Origin: Fomes fomentarius
Lineage: Eukaryota; Basidiomycota; Agaricomycetes; Polyporales; Polyporaceae
DNA: 64,000 bases
Assembly (NCBI GenBank): GCA_022606135.1
Contig: JABYQN010000004.1
Coordinates: 1,612,001 to 1,676,000, forward strand
Reading direction: 5' to 3'
Position numbers and translations under genes: made by a program. The notes under the pieces were generated by a model that saw only the letters and a program-made list of their open reading frames with translations, made no database searches and was not told the DNA's origin. The stretch's first letter is position 1. Every line of letters begins with the position of its first letter. Below, one piece after another: positions 23,213 through 34,897 of this stretch.

Positions 23213-24677
23213 TGCAAAGAACACATGCTATTGGCGGCGGTGGCATTCGTACTGTCAAACAGCGTTTTCCCCGGAACTACCTATCTCTGTGTATGGATGC
23301 AATCTCTCGAAGCTTTCTTCAAATGCACTCTCTTGAATCTTTCTCCGGCTGCATGAATTGGAGACATCCGCACTGTCGGAAAGTTCAAAGACACATATGG
23401 GCCTACGGTCTCGCATCTCCAGCAAAGGATCGTCTAGAGACTTCCCTTCCTCCGAAGGCGTTCTAGAGCGTATGCGCAGTGAACGTTGGTGAGTTTCGTA
23501 CCGGCGTGTAGGGGACCGGGTGCTCAAGCACAGGGTGGGAGGAGCATGGTTGTAAGGTTCTGTCGTGACTGGCGCGCCGCACACTGCTCGTGAGAAGCTT
23601 CGCAGTCAAAGCGGGTGTTTCGGACTGCTGTGGAGCATGCGCTCGGCTCCAAATTGTCAAGGACGCGCATGGCTGGACGGCTCTACGGCAGCGGCCCTCG
23701 AGCAGGAACTCTTAGCCTCATGTGGCCCAGCATCAGGACCAGGCGGAACTTTGTAGCGTTGACACCGATCTCGGTTTCCCTATGAAGCGCCGAACCTCGA
23801 AACGATCATAACTCCTTTGTTTTGTTTTGAATCGTCGTTGGCAATTCCCCCTCCCCCTATTGCAGGCCAACTGATGAGCTCATTCCCGCGAAACGGAGAA
23901 ACGTTGGAGTGCTAGAGGGGTCAAGATGATCCCCTAATCTGGACAGATTTGTTGTCATGTTCGTCGGCCTCTGGACATTCAGCATGTCCTCTGGCAACGA
24001 TGGGGCCTTGACAGCCCCCGTGAAGTGATGTGTAGCTATTGAATGGCGCTCGAAAAACCGTTATCGGAAGGAAACTCACTTCAGAGTCAGTCAATTAGTG
24101 GAAATTTGAGGTGTAGGGTATTGATGCTTCGAAGCTTCACTTGCCTTTTGGTGAACACTCTTCGAGAGGTCATCAGTCGCGATACAGGACGCCATGTCTC
24201 TCGCAAACACCTCACTCTGTGGTATTTCGGGCCGCCTCGACTTGAACCGCACGTCGATAAGGGCTGGGAGAAAGGAACGGCTTCGAGCGCTTGAGTTGCG
24301 GCAAAACTGGACTAATCTGCCCATTTTTTCTTGATCATACTAGTACTTGGATCACCGCGTCCCAGATATCGAGATGGCTGGGCACTAAACGAGAGGAGAC
24401 CGTGTCGGTGGTCGTGTGCGAAATGGTCCAAAATACAGCGTAGAAGTTGGACTCACAGACATGTGGGTGGAATTTTGGAAGCGGGTAGTATTGGAGGAGG
24501 CTGGAGTGAGAGCGGCAAGGAGAGGGCGAACGTGCGTGGGGTTGCCTGTTCAGGCCAATGTGGACAGGGACGGAGGCTCGATATGGGTACCATCAAGATC
24601 AAAGTGTTGAGATGTCACTGACGCTTGCCGAGCACCCGGTATCTTGTGGCCATGGTTGGGTCTTCCGTGCCAGACTT
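23213..24677. other. Intergenic, no supported gene
   Basis: Several open frames of 60-110 codons occur on both strands but none has motifs, consistent splice sites or a family resemblance. Confidence 0.4.
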
Positions 24678-24683
24678 TATATA
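24678..24683 (+). promoter_or_regulatory. TATA box of the MFS transporter gene
   Basis: TTTATATACCCC lies about 90 bp upstream of the start codon at 24771 in an otherwise CT-rich leader. Confidence 0.5.
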
Positions 24684-24770
24684 CCCCGCCCTGACACACA
24701 TGCTCCTCCGACCCCCATCCTCGTCGCCCATCCCCCGCCTGTCTTCCCCGCTCCGCGCGCAGACCAGACG

Positions 24771-27201
24771 ATGTCCGAGGCATACAGGAAGCCTCGCCTC
24801 TCCCAGGTGTCCCTCATCTTCGCGTACGTTACTCTTGCACACCCACGGATCCAAATTGATAGATGTTCACATTTGGACGATGCAGCTGTGGAACGGCCCT
24901 CTTCTCTGACGGTGAGCGCTTTGTATCCAGATGGTCCGTCCGAGCGCACATGTCTCATCTCGTGGAACATTAGGTTACGCCAATGGTGTCATCGGCTCTG
25001 GTATGTCTGTTTCATATAGGATCCTTGGAGCAGTTGTTGATTCAGTTGACGCGTACCCTTGACAGTGAACACACGTCTGTACAATCCCCCTACAAATCCT
25101 TGTACCTGACTCAAAATCATCTCCTCTGTCAGTCCTCAAGCGCATATATGGCACAGAACAGGTCACCGCGAATTACAGCACCACCCTCTCCAGTTTGGCG
25201 TTTGCCGGCACTGTAGTCGGTATGCTCACCTTCGGATACCTATCTGACAAGTTGGGCCGCAAGTTCGGAATGGTGAGTATTCTCGGCTCCATTGTTGCTG
25301 CGTACCGTCATGACTAACGTCATGAACCAGATGACGGCCACTGTCATTGTGGCTGTCTTTTCAGCCCTGTCAGCGGCATCTTCCGGCGCACACCACAGTG
25401 TCCACGGCATGCTTGCTATGCTCAGTGCCTGCCGGTACGTTCTTGCATAACCTCCGCTTAGCCCGGGAGAAAACTTACACGCAGTTGCGCAGTTTCCTCC
25501 TTGGTATCGGTGTCGGTGCGGAGTACCCCTGTGGCTCCGTTGCTGCGTCAGAGCAGTCAGAAGAGCCTGGTATCAACAAGAATGCCCAACACCGTTGGTT
25601 CGCCCTTGCTACTAGTGCGTCCTCAGCTAATCTAGCATTTCTCTGGTCGTGTGAGCCCTCATTGTTTTGGTCAGACACGATGATCGACTTTGGCTTTGTG
25701 GTGGCCGCATTTGTCCCGCTAGTCCTCTTCTGGATCTTCGGCGAGAACCACCTTCGTGCCGTGTGGCGGCTTTCTCTGGGCCTTGGCGTAGTTCCTGCGC
25801 TTGCTGTCTTGATTTGGCGACTTCGCATGGAGGAACCTACTCGGTTCAAGAAGGACGCTATGGTCCGTGGTAAAGTGCCGTACCTGTTGATTCTCCGTCG
25901 TTACTGGGTCAGTCTCGCGGCAATCTCTGCTACCTGGTTCCTCTACGATTTTATCGTGTAAGTCTTGATGATCGTGCACTGCTTATGTTATCACTTACCT
26001 TTCCCGGGTAGCTATCCCGTAAGTTATACATTGACGACGAATTACTTGGGTCGTACTTAATAACGGTATATGTAGTTCGGTCTCTTCTCCTCGACCGTCA
26101 CGGATACGTGCGTACTTCATCGCGTTGAGAAGCTCGTATAGTTGACCCTGTCGTTTCAGCGTCACTGGTGGTAGTGACTCCCTATCAGTCGTCTTCGGCT
26201 GGAATGTTGTTATCAAGTGAGTAGTTGCCTGTTATTGTTGATGGAAACTGTCCTGATACTCCCCCCACAGCTTGTTCTACATCCCTGGTACCGTCGGCGG
26301 TGCCTTCGTCGTCGATTTCTTTGGTCCCAAGTACACAATGGTCAGTATTGAACCAAGTATGTGCCATTGCATATACACAACAACTGAATTCTTGTGCAGA
26401 TCATCGGCCTTCTCTGCCAAGCCGTCATCGGCTTCATCATGAGCGGCCTCTACACTCAACTGACCAATCACATCGCGGCCTTCGCTGTACGTGGCGCTTT
26501 TTCCTGGTCACCACCATCTCATGTTTTGCCAGGTGGTGTATGGTATCTTCCTCAGCTTCGGCGAGCTTGGCCCTGGTAACTGTCTTGGTATGCTTGCTGC
26601 AAAGTCCGGTCCCACTGCTGTCCGTGGTCAGTTCTACGGCATCGCTGCTGCTGTTGGCAAGGTTGGCGCATTCGCTGGTACTTGGGGTGAGTTGCCTTTG
26701 TCCTGGCTGCAGCAAATCTTTGTTGACATGTATGGAACATTCAGCTTGGCAGGCGATCGTTGATGGTCGGTATCTATGAGATCCTCCATCTGGATCGATA
26801 TTAACGTCTTCTTTTGGTAGACTTCACACGTCTCCACCCGGATAATAAGAACATTGGCAACACTGGTCCGTTTTGGATCGGAAGCGGTACGTTGAATAAA
26901 TTCATCTCCTATTGCGCCTGATTCAGATCTAATTCAAATGTATAGGTCTTGCTATTGTCTCCGCAATCATCACCTTCTTCTTCATCCGCCCGCTCTCCCA
27001 TGATTGCATGATCGAAGAGGACCGCAAAGTATGTAGTACACCACCTCCGGCGCACCTTTCCACCTTTGACCGATGTTTTTGCAGTTCCGCGAGTACCTCG
27101 AGGCTCATGGCTATGACACCAGCCAAATGGGTCTCACGGAGACGGAGGTTGACTCCGTGTCCATCGGGTCCGACGAAAAGAAGACAGAGGTGACGGCATG
27201 A
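24771..27201 (+). CDS. MFS transporter, phosphate/glycerophosphodiester type
   Basis: A twelve-helix plasma-membrane symporter of the major facilitator superfamily, closest in feel to the fungal Pho84/Git1 group. Eighteen exons: 24771-24823, 24886-24911, 24974-25000, 25066-25074, 25133-25272, 25331-25434, 25493-25614, 25675-25957, 26012-26018, 26076-26107, 26160-26216, 26271-26340, 26400-26486, 26533-26686, 26745-26765, 26821-26886, 26946-27028 and 27085-27201; 1458 nt, 485 residues, every junction in phase. Signatures are [16 protein letters not shown], the loop 2-3 motif [29 protein letters not shown] (sugar/phosphate-transporter signature) and [16 protein letters not shown]. Exons 4 (9 nt) and 9 (7 nt) are micro-exons. 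The C-terminus is hydrophilic. Substrate is inferred from resemblance only. Confidence 0.88.
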
Positions 27202-28182
27202 AAATGTCTCGGGCACTCTGGCCTCCTTTACGATCTTCACGACGCTCGTAAACCTTGTTGCGTGCTCCTGCTGTCCGCTGTTAGTGCTTTGGGGGTGCTT
27301 GCTCTGGCCTCCGTCATGACGTGCTACATCTTCATGGGTCTCTCTCGCGGTACACATACATTCATATGTTGCTGCTATCGACGCACATGTTGTCTTAATA
27401 TTATCTTATACCCATCTTTTATATCTTGCTATCCTAGACCTGTGAATCAGGGAAGGATGAGTCTGAATGAACTCAGTTCGTAAGATCTCAATAAACGAGG
27501 AATGACTACATAGTAGGACGAGAGAAAGAGGCTGGCAGTCGTCCGGTAAGTCCCACTATTCTATGAGTCTTTCTCTTTGCGGTCAACCCTGACTGACTTT
27601 CCGATTGTGACGGCACACATTCTTTCTAGAACAAACATTGTCGACAACTGCGTACACTAGTCTTCTAAGGGGTTCACAGTACGTAGGTGAGGGGCGAGAT
27701 CTAGACCGCGGCATGGCGGAGCGATTAGCTTGGACTCCTGGTCTTTGGATTTTGTTTGCTCAAGATCCGAAGTAGAGTAGTCGAGGGGGGAGATAATGAA
27801 TGCGGTCGGATGACAGGGAGGATGGGGACCATTGAAAACTTGCGGGTTCGAGTGGGGACACCGCATGCGCAGTGATGGGCTACCCGTGGGCACCCCGCCA
27901 CCGAACGCGGGTCATTTTACCCGCTCCCCCCCCAACTTATAGGCCATACGACCGTGCAACCCATGTGGGGAGCAGCCGGCCAGCGACGCTGTCAGTGACA
28001 GCTGTGTCTTGCGAGGTCTTCTGTTCTCGAGTGATTGAGTCGTCCGAGCCGGGACATCGAATGCTTGCCACTTGCCAGTGCGAGGGTTGTCTTTGAGACC
28101 GCGGATTTGATAGGCGGTGCTGGTCGATGCTAGAAGGCCGGGCAGAGGTCAGCCAGGGTGTACTTACTACCAGGTGGTCTGG
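27202..28182. other. Intergenic; likely includes LINE 3' flank
   Basis: No gene recognised. The last 200 bp lie just downstream of the LINE remnant's stop on the minus strand and may be its 3' untranslated part; no poly-A tail or target duplication was identified. Confidence 0.35.
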
Positions 28183-28575
28183 TCAATCGTCTTCACCGTC
28201 GTCTTCGTCGTCTGGAATGTCGGGTAGTGAGCCGAAGACTTGACGGAACAGCTGCCGATTGCGCGTTAACTTATGTATGCGAAGAGCCTGGGGCGGAGCG
28301 CGTTGGTCGGGTCGAGAAGAGTGGAGAGCTTTCGGTCAGAGTAGCCCCAAGAGTCGTCGGAATTGTACTGCACGGTGCAGTAGTATGTAGGTGGGGCATC
28401 CAAGGAGATAGTGGTGCACTGTCTTCGGCGCCTCGCAGTCGGGCAAGTGGTGAGAGCCTTCCCTACGCGCTCTTCAGTAGGACTGTCGGGGGCGTGCCCT
28501 GTACGAAGCTGCAGGAATCCAGGTTAGCATGACGGCGTGGCAGGTGAGAGACGCGCTCAGCGTATACGGCACCAT
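28183..28575 (-). pseudogene. 3' remnant of a LINE (non-LTR retrotransposon)
   Basis: Read on the minus strand, fragments match the C-terminal region of LINE reverse-transcriptase polyproteins: SHLPRRHANL (about 28565-28525), then in another frame GFLQLRTGHAPDSPTEERVG (about 28520-28460), a Cys-containing stretch, RKLSTLLDPTNALRPRLFAY, and after a further one-base shift KLTRNRQLFRQVFGSLPDIP with an acidic end and stop at 28185-28183. The LRTGHAP block and the final R-F-RQ-FG pattern are characteristic of this region in fungal LINEs. At least two frameshifts are present and the upstream reverse-transcriptase core is missing, so this is a dead, 5'-truncated copy. Confidence 0.7.
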
Positions 28576-30357
28576 TTGTGTATCGTAGGTTTGTCCCGTT
28601 GCCACGCAGTGGTTCGTCACTCCTGGTTCCCCTGACCAGTGGGTGACATCATGGCGCTCATACTAGTTCATTCAAAGGTAGTACACGTCTATGGTGGCGT
28701 GGTTTGGGCTATGAGTCGATGAATACTTGCACAGTCCGAAGGGGAATTAGGTGTTCCTACGTGAAACGGTGTACTGATCTGTGAGGTTTGAACACAGTGC
28801 CGTGGAATTTTACTCGGTATGCCACTCGAAGGTCACAGGCTGTGCATATGTACATAAGCTAGGCTTGGGAGGACAATCACATGTCCGTGTACATTGTGTA
28901 TGTAAAGGAAAAGTGACACTACCATGGCGCCTCTGTGGCAGGGTAAATTGAAGCGGTCTTGGAGGAAGTCATCATGCGTCTCGAAACGGCTCCCTACTTA
29001 CTATTAGTAAGGTTGGGGGGAAACATGTGAGCGCAGCGTGCCAGCCTTGGTACCGTTGACGTTGAGCGCTCAACCCGTACGTACATTCCTTGGGCCGGCG
29101 AAACTATGATCTCATAAGATCGTTTCTTGGAAGATAACCTTTTCTGCACAGAGGAACTGTCACGGAATGTAACATCCGGCGCTCGCGTGGCAGTGATGAG
29201 CCGTGGTACCCAACCTAAAGGCGTTATGCCGGCGCGCTCAACTAAACCGCTGGTTTATGAAAAGGATAGACGTCGACACGGTCGAGGTGGCCGATTAGTA
29301 AATTGCTGTGAAGGCGATGGCGTCTTGTGGGGTGCTTGGTACGCACGCCGCGGAAGCATGAAGTGTCACGGGAAGGCTGCCGCCGACGTCGGGCTGTCTC
29401 GAAGCCGACGAGCATGGTACGGATACAAGCCGAAAAAGAGCGGCGAATATGATGACGGTAATTGATTGGCTTGAAAGGGATAGACTGATCAAGGGGAACT
29501 TTGTGTCGTTGTTCAGATCGCAGCCTGAGTCTCATATAGCGAGCTCGAGGAACCCGACTTACCCGTGCCGTGTGGCGGCGGGGAGCGCATCCTGGTACTG
29601 TGAGTGGCGTAGATTAAACCATGTTCACCGTACGCCAGTGTCGCAGAAGCATCAAGCCCCATATGAGCCGATAGTTTCCACTTGGACCAAGGATATCGGA
29701 ACTGCCGTCTTTGTTCTTAATTCAAAGCTGGACAGTTCCAAGTTCTCCGATCTCCAACTATCGCCTGAGGATCTCATCGGGCAGTGCCAGGCCGGAAACA
29801 GGAGGCCAGGTCAGGCGACTTGTCTGAAACGCCATTCTTACCTTTTGAAAGCTCCACTAGCATTACAACATACTACGAAGCGGAAAGGCTGGCCAAGCGG
29901 GCACATGCCGTGAGTATTTAGTTTTGAATTTGAATATCAAAATGGAGAGATATCGGACACATTCCAGTCATGTTACAACAATTGACAGGTCTCCTGAATG
30001 CATGCTGCCAGTGCCGCACCCTCGGCGGCGGGCACGGGCCCGAGAAGTTACTGACAACTCAGGTCGTTGCCAAAAGTGGAAAGTCCAAGTACATGAGAGA
30101 TGTATTTCTCAGTCAGGGTTGTTGGTGGGGAAGGAACTCTAATGGACAGGGGCGAGCTTTGGAGTACTGTGTCCTGGACCTCGAAGTAGGGCACCCGAAT
30201 TTGGATAACGTGCTTACCATATCCAGCAAGCCACGCGCCGTAAACACGTGGTTGTCGACTCATCCTCCTCCTCAGGTCTCCTCGTCCCCTGACAGGCTCC
30301 GGCTAAGCGCGTTTTCCCTTAACCGCGCGCGAGCAACTATCGAGTGGCTCAGGGAGA
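28576..30357. other. Gene-poor stretch with orphan open frames
   Basis: Plus-strand open frames at 29127-29465 (112 codons), 29449-29913 (154 codons) and 29970-30455 (161 codons) are uninterrupted but match no family I know and have no shared promoter or splice pattern. The last one overlaps the 5' end of VPS71 in another frame. They may be chance frames or lineage-specific genes. Confidence 0.3.
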
Positions 30358-31221
30358 ATGCCCCCAGCAAGACGACAGCGTACGTCCTCATCCGTTTCGA
30401 TCGCAAGCTTTTGTTTCAAAATTTGGAGGCTTACGCAGCGTCTGTTTCATCTTGAAGCTGTCCGGCAGGTACAAAATTCTAATGCACCGCTAGACTCGGA
30501 CATAATAACAAAGCGCACCAAAAGACATCTTGATGAACTTGAGGTATGCCTCCCGAAGTCCGAACGCGTAGGCTCGTCGCTAAAATGATCATAAACGAAT
30601 CACTTTCTCCAGCGCTCAAACTACTCCGAGCCCACCGGCAGTTCTGGCGCAGGTGCGGAGGTTGACGGGGATGACGAAGGCGCTGCGCCCGGTGGGAGGA
30701 CGGCGAAGGGGCGCGCGCGCCAGGCTACCATATCAGACAAGCGACAATGGGACGGGAAAAGGCCCAAGAAATCTACGATGAACGTCCGCACCGCCATTCT
30801 CTACAAGAAAAATCTCACTGTTCTGCTGGAGGAATCGGTGAGACTATTCGTCCGCTCCGGAATGTTTTTATTCGCCCATCGAGAGATGTCCATCACTCTG
30901 TTCGGTGTATACCACCCGCCGCTCACCACCGCACTATTCCCCATTTACTGCATCCCTGCTGATATGCGTCTGACTGACTTTGCTGTTTCTGGAAACCTCT
31001 GACCGTGTTCCGGTCAATATCAGGGTATCGAACACATGCCACCCGGCGTGCCGACGTACCTAAGGGCTGTGGCCCCTCCTGCACGCGAGCCGCCGCGTTT
31101 ACTGTGCTCCGTCTGCGGGTACTGGGGAAAATACAAATGCAAACGGTGCGCAATGCCGTATTGCGATCTTAACTGCGAAGGGGTGCACAACGAGACCCGG
31201 TGCGAACGGAGAGTCATCTAA
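30358..31221 (+). CDS. VPS71: SWR1 complex subunit Vps71/Swc6 (HIT zinc finger)
   Basis: A subunit of the SWR1 chromatin remodeller that deposits histone H2A.Z. Exons: 30358-30543, 30613-30837 and 31024-31221, giving 202 residues. The C-terminal HIT zinc finger is complete: LCSVCGYWGKYKCKRCAMPY followed by CDLNCEGVHNETRCERR, with eight Cys/His ligands. Upstream conserved blocks are ITKRTKRHLDELE joined to RSNYSEP, and NVRTAILYKKNLTVLLEES joined across a 186-nt intron to GIEHMPPGVPTYL. The first exon is uncertain: a 45-nt intron (GTCCTC...TGGAG, in phase, 30383-30427) could also be removed, giving 187 residues. The start codon at 30358 is the only good in-frame ATG. Confidence 0.9.
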
Positions 31222-31371
31222 TACCGGATGTAACAAATCTTGACCCAATCTGATATGCAGCGGTGCGCCAGAGTCATAGATAGATTGCCAATGGCACGGA
31301 ACGCCAGAAGGTAGAAAATCGTTAATGTTGAGACTTCGTCACATCCGAGTATATACAAGGACACTGGGTCG

Positions 31372-32517
31372 TCAGTTTGCCGCAAATTTATACTTCCTAC
31401 TAGCCATCCACTCGATGACTGAGGGCACAAGCCAATAGCCGAAATGCGCCACTCGCCCGTACCAGCTCGGCATGAATACGACCTTTTCTCCGTTGTCAAT
31501 CGCTTCCAGACATCTCTTCGCGACGGCGATCCGTTTCAGCCCGTGCTTGTTTGGATCTGCTTCGCGAACGTGACCTCCATCCACTGCTGACGCCCGGAAG
31601 TCACCTTCGACAGTGCCGGGGATGACGTACGAGAACGCGATTGAAGGATGCTCGATCGCGAGCGACTGGTAAAGTAATAGCGACGAGGCCTTCGAGGACG
31701 CGTAGAGGGACCTTGTGGGAGCAGCGACTACCGCTGCCAGTGACGACACGAGTAATATTGCAGGCGCGGCCGAAGTACCCGACAGGAGGGGAATCTGCAG
31801 ATCATGCATCCAGTCAACGAGAGCATCGCCTATGGATTTATCTGGCATAGACTCACGAATGTCACAGCGCACACGAGAGGGCCCAAATAGTTCCCTTGTA
31901 TTGCAGCGCTAGCAGCAGTGACAGTTCGTTGTATTCCATCAAGGTCAGCCTGAGGAGGGACGAACGCGCGGCCGACCTTCTGCAGCCCTGCCACCTCGAG
32001 CAACGGGCGCAGAGCGGAGACTCCGGCACAGACTATGAGGGTGTCCAGGCCGCCCCATTCTAACCGCAACAAGAATAACATTCAGCCCTGAGTTCCCGAC
32101 AGAAGCTGACCCGTGAGACATACTCTTTTCCAACTTTTCCCGTATTGCGAGCATATCCTCTGGCTTGCTGAAGTCCCCGACTGCTCGGAGCACCCGGTCA
32201 CCAGAATCCTCTCCGGCTGGGACCGGGAGGAGGCTTTCGCATTCTTTCGCCACAGCGTCCAGTTCATGCTCCCGCCGGCCCACCACGCAAACGCGAGCGC
32301 CCGCGACGGCGTACTCATGAGCGGTAGCGCGTCCTATACCACTCGAGGCGCCGACGACTAAGACACGTTCCTGGGAACGGGGGAGATCCCGTGAGCGTCG
32401 TTGGCTAAGACGCCATAGGCGATGCACGACGAGGAGGACCGCGACGCCGCTGATAGCAACGCGATTGCGTGTCGCTACGGTCTGCACGGAGCTCAAAGCT
32501 GCAGTCAGGGTCTCCAT
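31372..32517 (-). CDS. Membrane-anchored short-chain dehydrogenase/reductase
   Basis: An NAD(P)-dependent oxidoreductase of the classical SDR family; substrate unknown. Exons (minus): 32517-32124, 32059-31857 and 31794-31372, 339 residues in phase. The N-terminal 35 residues contain a hydrophobic helix (VAISGVAVLLVVHRLW) followed by Arg-rich sequence, suggesting an ER membrane anchor with a cytosolic domain. Motifs are the cofactor loop GASSGIG, LDTLIVCAG (NNAG-equivalent), the catalytic Ser in LLVSSLAAVVA and YASSK for Tyr and Lys. A second hydrophobic region (RVAHFGYWLVPSVIEW) lies near the C-terminus, as in 3-ketosphinganine reductase and 11-beta-HSD-like proteins, but I cannot choose between these. 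The gene is divergent from MET2. Confidence 0.87.
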
Positions 32518-32865
32518 ATTCTGCGCAAAGTTATGTTTTCATGAGCTCGTGCACTTCTCGCCAGAATACTTCGGGACTGACCGTGGAAGAGAGACGAGAA
32601 CTTCAGAGGTTGAGAGCAACGAGGCTAGCTTCCTTTTACGGGGCAAGACGTAGCGCCCAGTTCGTGGCTGGGAACTTTTGATCTTTGCCTTTACTGCGCT
32701 CAGCCTGCCGTGCCCGAGTCAGCATCCCAACTTTCCCAACCACAAGTTCAAGTTCACACTTCTCTGGGGTCGTAATAAGTAGCAGTTCTCGTTTCCAAAC
32801 CCGCGACGAGCTACTCTCGTGTCGTTCACATTCGCGGTCCTGGTCCTCCGACTTGATCCATCACG
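32518..32865. promoter_or_regulatory. Shared promoter region of the SDR gene and MET2
   Basis: These 348 bp separate two divergent start codons (32517 minus, 32866 plus). No strong TATA box is visible toward either gene; a CT-rich leader precedes MET2. Confidence 0.5.
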
Positions 32866-34344
32866 ATGTCGAATTTCACTCAGTTGCTAGATCAGAGCGT
32901 CTTTCACGTACCCTCCTTTACTCTAGAGTCCGGCAGCGTCTTGAGAGAAGTTCCCGTCGCGTACAAGACATGGGGTGCTCTCAATGCCACCAGAGATAAC
33001 GTCATGATCATCTGTCACGCTTTCACTGGCAGCTCAGATGTGGAGGACTGGTACGTGACACATCCTTGAGATGTTCCAGAACTATCTGACCACAGTTTAC
33101 AGGTGGGGTCCGCTCATGGGCCGGGGCAAAGCCTTCGATGCTAGCCGCTACTTCATTTTCTGTGCCAACACAATGGGCTCGCCTTACGGCTCGGCGTCAC
33201 CAGTGACGCTCAACCCGGAAACAGGAAAGCCATATGGGCCCGAATTCCCACTTACCACAATCCGCGACGATATAGGGTATGTACGCGGGGTACGCTTCGA
33301 GACCCAGAGCTGTCCATAATTAAAAATTTGTATAGGATCCACAAGCTCGTCCTAGACCACCTGGGCGTGAGTTCAGTCGCAGTCGTGATTGGCGGTTCAA
33401 TGGGAGGGATGGCCGTTCTAGAGTGGCCCCTCTGTACCCCGCCAGGCTACATTCGGCGAATCATCCCCATTGCAACATCTGCGCGGCACTCGGCTTGGTG
33501 CATTAGCTGGGGAGAGGCCCAACGGCAGAGCATCTACAGCGACCCGTCCTATCAGGATGGGTACTATGAATCCCAGCCTGCCGCAGGCCTTGCTGCAGCA
33601 CGCATGGCTGCGTTACTGACCTACCGGTCCCGGGACTCCTTCGAACGCCGTTTTGGCCGAAAGCCACAGAAGCCTGCTGTGAACGAGCCGGGGGTGCTCA
33701 CTCCGCCCCAGTCCCCCGCGCTACCCTCGGCCGACCACGCGCTCGCCGCGCATAACGATGGGCTACGTAGCTCACAGACGCGTCTCGAACATCCAGGGTC
33801 AGCTTCCCTATCGAATGTCGCCGAACGTCCGGAGTCGTCCGTGTCCCCACCCCCTCCACCTATCTTTTCCGCACAGTCTTACCTCCGGTACCAAGGCGAC
33901 AAATTCACTTCCCGATTCGATGCCAACTGCTACATCCATATCACCCGTAAACTCGACACACATGACGTCGCATGTGGCCGTCTCCTGACGCCTGGAGAGG
34001 ACGAGAACGCAGCGCTTCTCAGGGTCCTCGGGACGGAGCCTCCGCGCGCGTTGGTGATTGGGATACAATCTGACGGCCTGTTCATGCCTTCTGAGCAGCG
34101 CGAAATCGCAGAGGGCATCCCTGAAGCGGAGCTTGTCATGATTCCATCACCGGAGGGTCATGACGGTTTCCTGCTTGAGTTCGAGCTTATCAATAAGCAT
34201 ATACTCGGCTACCTGAAGCGCGAGTTTCCTCAATATTATACGGCGGAGACGGGAGAAGTTGCTCCGGAGACATCAGTAGAAGACTTCTCGATCAAGAAGA
34301 CGAGCCTGTTTGGAGAAGCGGAGGCGGACATTACTAGATGGTAA
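32866..34344 (+). CDS. MET2: Homoserine O-acetyltransferase
   Basis: Transfers acetyl from acetyl-CoA to homoserine, the entry to methionine synthesis; alpha/beta-hydrolase fold. Exons: 32866-33050, 33103-33276 and 33336-34344, 455 residues in phase. Motifs are VMIICHAFTGSSDVEDWW, FIFCANTMGSPYGSASP, the nucleophile elbow VVIGGSMGGMAVLEW, the Trp/Gly-rich CISWGEAQRQSI, the acid residue in VIGIQSDGLFMPSEQ and the His in IPSPEGHDGFLLEFE. A low-complexity Pro/Ser insert (about residues 245-300) separates the lid region from the C-terminal part, as in other fungal MET2 proteins. With the cystathionine beta-lyase at 1.4 kb, this is the second methionine-pathway gene in the window. Confidence 0.95.
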
Positions 34345-34897
34345 TGCACGGCTAGACAACATTCATTCATTCTTGGACAACGATCCGAAAACTGTAGCGC
34401 TACATCCAACTGTGCTTTCCCTGGCCTCGCTTTTGTAGGAATTACGCAATGGCTGTTCAACCCAGCCCGTCACCTATCTCTCGCGGTTTCACACGATGGC
34501 GTTCGAGGTTACAACGGCCGTGCGATTCGCGAACATATAGGTCGAACGAATAACAAGCAGCATGATATATATGGGTAGTGCGCAACATAGGGTGGAAGGA
34601 GCTCTAACCAAGCTATGAATACGGAGTAGATGAATGATATGCTACACTGGGAACTAGACGAAGATAGTTAAGAGAATCAGATAAAAAGCTTATGATATGG
34701 ACCGAGAGGAGAGACTATAGATAACTTGCTATCAATCATGATCCCAGGCTAACTAAGGCGGGAGCCAGGAGATACATTTACGAAAGAGGTATGGAGTGGT
34801 TGGCCCTGGACAGGGCTCAAACTGCGCACAATCACTGCGGGCGATGGATTAGCTCCTGCCGGACCGCGATAGGCTAGTGACATGACGGCGACTAACC
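34345..34897. other. Convergent intergenic between MET2 and terpene synthase 1
   Basis: No gene recognised; AT-rich, probably 3' UTRs. A segment near 34795-34870 has a weak tRNA T-arm-like pattern that does not fold (see rejected items). Confidence 0.4.

Noticed and set aside
26681..26765. Apparent frameshift in the transporter after GTWG
   Set aside because: Using the acceptor ATTCAG at 26744 instead of the later GGCAG gives TGG GCT TGG CAG GCG and keeps the frame, so no error is needed.
29127..30455. Three long plus-strand open frames (112, 154 and 161 codons)
   Set aside because: No recognisable family, different frames, no splice links; the last overlaps the VPS71 5' end. Kept only as a note on the interval.
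34795..34875. tRNA-like segment with TTTGAGCCCTG on the minus strand
   Set aside because: T-stem mismatches and no acceptor or D-arm pairing; does not fold as a tRNA.
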